A stretch of DNA of 24,193 nucleotides, taken from NCBI GenBank assembly GCA_964605775.1, contig CAZSDU010000032.1, positions 1 through 24,193 on the forward strand. Direction: 5' to 3'. The DNA comes from CAZSDU01 sp964605775. GTDB lineage: Bacteria; Bacteroidota; Bacteroidia; Bacteroidales; FEN-979. The stretch's first letter is position 1, and every line of letters starts with the position of its first letter. Shown piece after piece: positions 23,071 through 24,193 of the stretch. Position numbers and translations under genes: made by a program. The notes beneath the pieces were generated by a model. The model was not told where the DNA came from, did not search any database, and saw only the letters and a program-made list of their open reading frames with translations.

Positions 23071-23767
23071 ATACAAAATCGCTTTTTAAACGGTAACCAA
23101 CACCAGGCTCAGTAATAAGGAGCGTGGGTAAAGAGGGTTCATTTTCGATTTTTTTTCTGAGCTGTGCAATATGAACCCTGAGAATTTGGGCATTTGCGGA
23201 ATAGGGATTTGACCAGATTTTTTCACTGATAAATGAATGTGTTAACACTTTTCCCGCATTTCTGACAAAAAGGCTGAGCAAAGAAAATTCGGTGACTGTC
23301 AGTTTAATTTCGGTATTTCTTACTTTGACTATCCTGGAATTAAGATCAACTTCAAGGTCTCCACTGATAAAAACAGGAGATTCATCCAGGCGCAGGGAAT
23401 GCCTTATGGCTACCCTTATCCGTGCCAAGAGTTCTCCGGCATTAAAAGGTTTTGTAATGTAATCATCAGCGCCGTTGTCAAGCGCTGAAATTTTTATGGA
23501 TTCATCATCTTTGACGGTTAAAACGATAATAGGCAGATTGGACCATTCGCGCAGACGATGCAATACGTTAAGCCCGTCATCATCCGGAAGTCCCAAATCA
23601 AGAAGAACTACATCTGGTTTGTGCATGGCCACAGCCATTAAACCTGCACGAGCATTTTCTTCCTCAATAACTTTATAGTTGTTTGCCTCCAGCATCATCC
23701 GTAACAATCTGCGGATGGGTTGTTCATCATCAATGATCAATACTTTGTATTTACTGATATGTTCCAT
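23069..23767 (-). CDS. kdpE: KdpE-like response regulator (OmpR/PhoB family)
   Basis: KdpE is the DNA-binding response regulator that with KdpD controls the high-affinity potassium pump KdpFABC. The 232 aa protein has a receiver domain (about 7-120) with acidic pocket D13/D14, phospho-acceptor D57 in LLDLGLPDDDG, T84 and K106. A winged-helix domain (about 130-230) contains LTVTEFSLLSLFVRNAGKVLT and ends in ITEPGVGYRLK. The KDDESIKISALDNGADDYITKPF stretch is typical of KdpE. It overlaps the upstream kinase gene by 17 bases. Assignment rests on similarity and the paired kinase; no kdpFABC genes are visible here. Confidence 0.88.
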   Translation of the reverse strand: MEHISKYKVLIIDDEQPIRRLLRMMLEANNYKVIEEENARAGLMAVAMHKPDVVLLDLGLPDDDGLNVLHRLREWSNLPIIVLTVKDDESIKISALDNGADDYITKPFNAGELLARIRVAIRHSLRLDESPVFISGDLEVDLNSRIVKVRNTEIKLTVTEFSLLSLFVRNAGKVLTHSFISEKIWSNPYSANAQILRVHIAQLRKKIENEPSLPTLLITEPGVGYRLKSDFV

Positions 23768-24193
23768 GGTCGATTTTCAAATGGATGATCACTTCAAGCC
23801 CCCCTGAAGGCCTGTTATTGATGGTGATAGTCCCTCCATGCAATTCAGTGATGGCTTTTGAAATAGTCAATCCCAATCCGGTCCCTCCTGTTCGTGTACC
23901 CGGTACCCTGAAAAACTTTTCGAACAGTTGATGACGAAATTGTTCCGGTATTCCAGGGCCTTCGTCTTTGACGCTAATGGATAACCCTTCTTGACCTGAT
24001 CTTTTTACTTCAATGGTGATCAATGTTTGCTTAGGAGAATAGGATACGGCATTATGAAGCACATTGAAAAGCACCTGTTTAAGCAAATTGATGTCAGCGC
24101 GTATAAATGGTATGTTTTCCTCAATTTCAATTTTCAGTGAATGATCTAATATTTTCAAATCATTATTGACAATGCCTATGAGATCTGCGATAT
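23751..24193 (-). CDS. kdpD: KdpD-like sensor histidine kinase, C-terminal part (cut by window end)
   Basis: The last 147 codons of a sensor kinase are present, and the reading frame stays open to base 24193, so the gene continues beyond the window. A TTG at 24158 is an internal leucine codon, not a start. The ATPase domain is complete: N-box QVLFNVLHNAVSYSP, G1 DEGPGIPEQ, F-box LFEKFFRV and G2 GTGLGLTISKAI. The phospho-accepting His and the sensory Kdp/Usp domains are off-window. Pairing with a KdpE-like regulator and the 17-base overlap support kdpD; a generic histidine kinase is the alternative. Confidence 0.85.
   Translation of the reverse strand, partial: IADLIGIVNNDLKILDHSLKIEIEENIPFIRADINLLKQVLFNVLHNAVSYSPKQTLITIEVKRSGQEGLSISVKDEGPGIPEQFRHQLFEKFFRVPGTRTGGTGLGLTISKAITELHGGTITINNRPSGGLEVIIHLKIDHGTYQ

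Noticed and set aside
24156..24158. Start codon (TTG on - strand) for a short kinase fragment gene
   Set aside because: The frame is open to the window end and continues as plausible kinase sequence (IADLIGIVNND), so this is an internal leucine of a gene cut by the window.

Overview
The window looks like a chromosomal segment from a member of the Bacteroidota, probably near Bacteroidales (genus not determinable). Four things point there: the RpoB (1268 aa) and RpoC (1428 aa) sequence type; a DUF3467 gene directly after rpoC; several TAnnTTTG promoter boxes with hardly any Shine-Dalgarno sequence before start codons; and Gram-negative envelope genes (KdsC-type phosphatase, LpxB). Nearly all of it is densely packed protein-coding DNA. 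There is no insertion sequence, phage, CRISPR array or obvious island, and no gene-free stretch longer than about 140 bases.

Region 1 (1-13157, + strand) is the translation/transcription superoperon: tRNA-Gly, tRNA-Thr, tuf, tRNA-Trp, secE, nusG, rplK, rplA, rplJ, rplL, rpoB, rpoC and a DUF3467 gene. It supplies EF-Tu and tRNAs, a SecYEG subunit, the NusG elongation factor, the L1 and L11/L10/L7-L12 ribosomal stalk proteins and the two large RNA polymerase subunits. The largest gap (4537-4675, rplL to rpoB) holds a terminator-like hairpin, a possible second promoter and a GC-rich palindrome, followed by a TTG start for rpoB. This is the most regulatory-looking point in the window.

Region 2 (13158-17050) starts with a convergent exported thioredoxin-like gene on the - strand. 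A + strand cluster follows: a Rossmann/DUF2520 protein, a KdsC-like HAD phosphatase, a UbiA prenyltransferase and a Maf pyrophosphatase. These overlap or nearly abut and are probably co-transcribed.

Region 3 (17050-22945) has a secreted protein of unknown function on the - strand, divergent from surE-lpxB (overlapping), a secreted TPR protein and a comEC-like gene. LpxB links this part to lipid A synthesis. ComEC suggests possible DNA uptake.

Region 4 (22946-24193) has tRNA-Asp with its own well-formed promoter and terminator. Converging on it from the right edge are kdpE and the 3' end of kdpD, a potassium/osmotic two-component system whose kinase is cut by the window end.

I found no convincing new multi-gene system. 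The points most worth checking are the rplL-rpoB control region, the rpoC-linked DUF3467 gene, the UbiA-centred cluster, and the hairpin in front of comEC.
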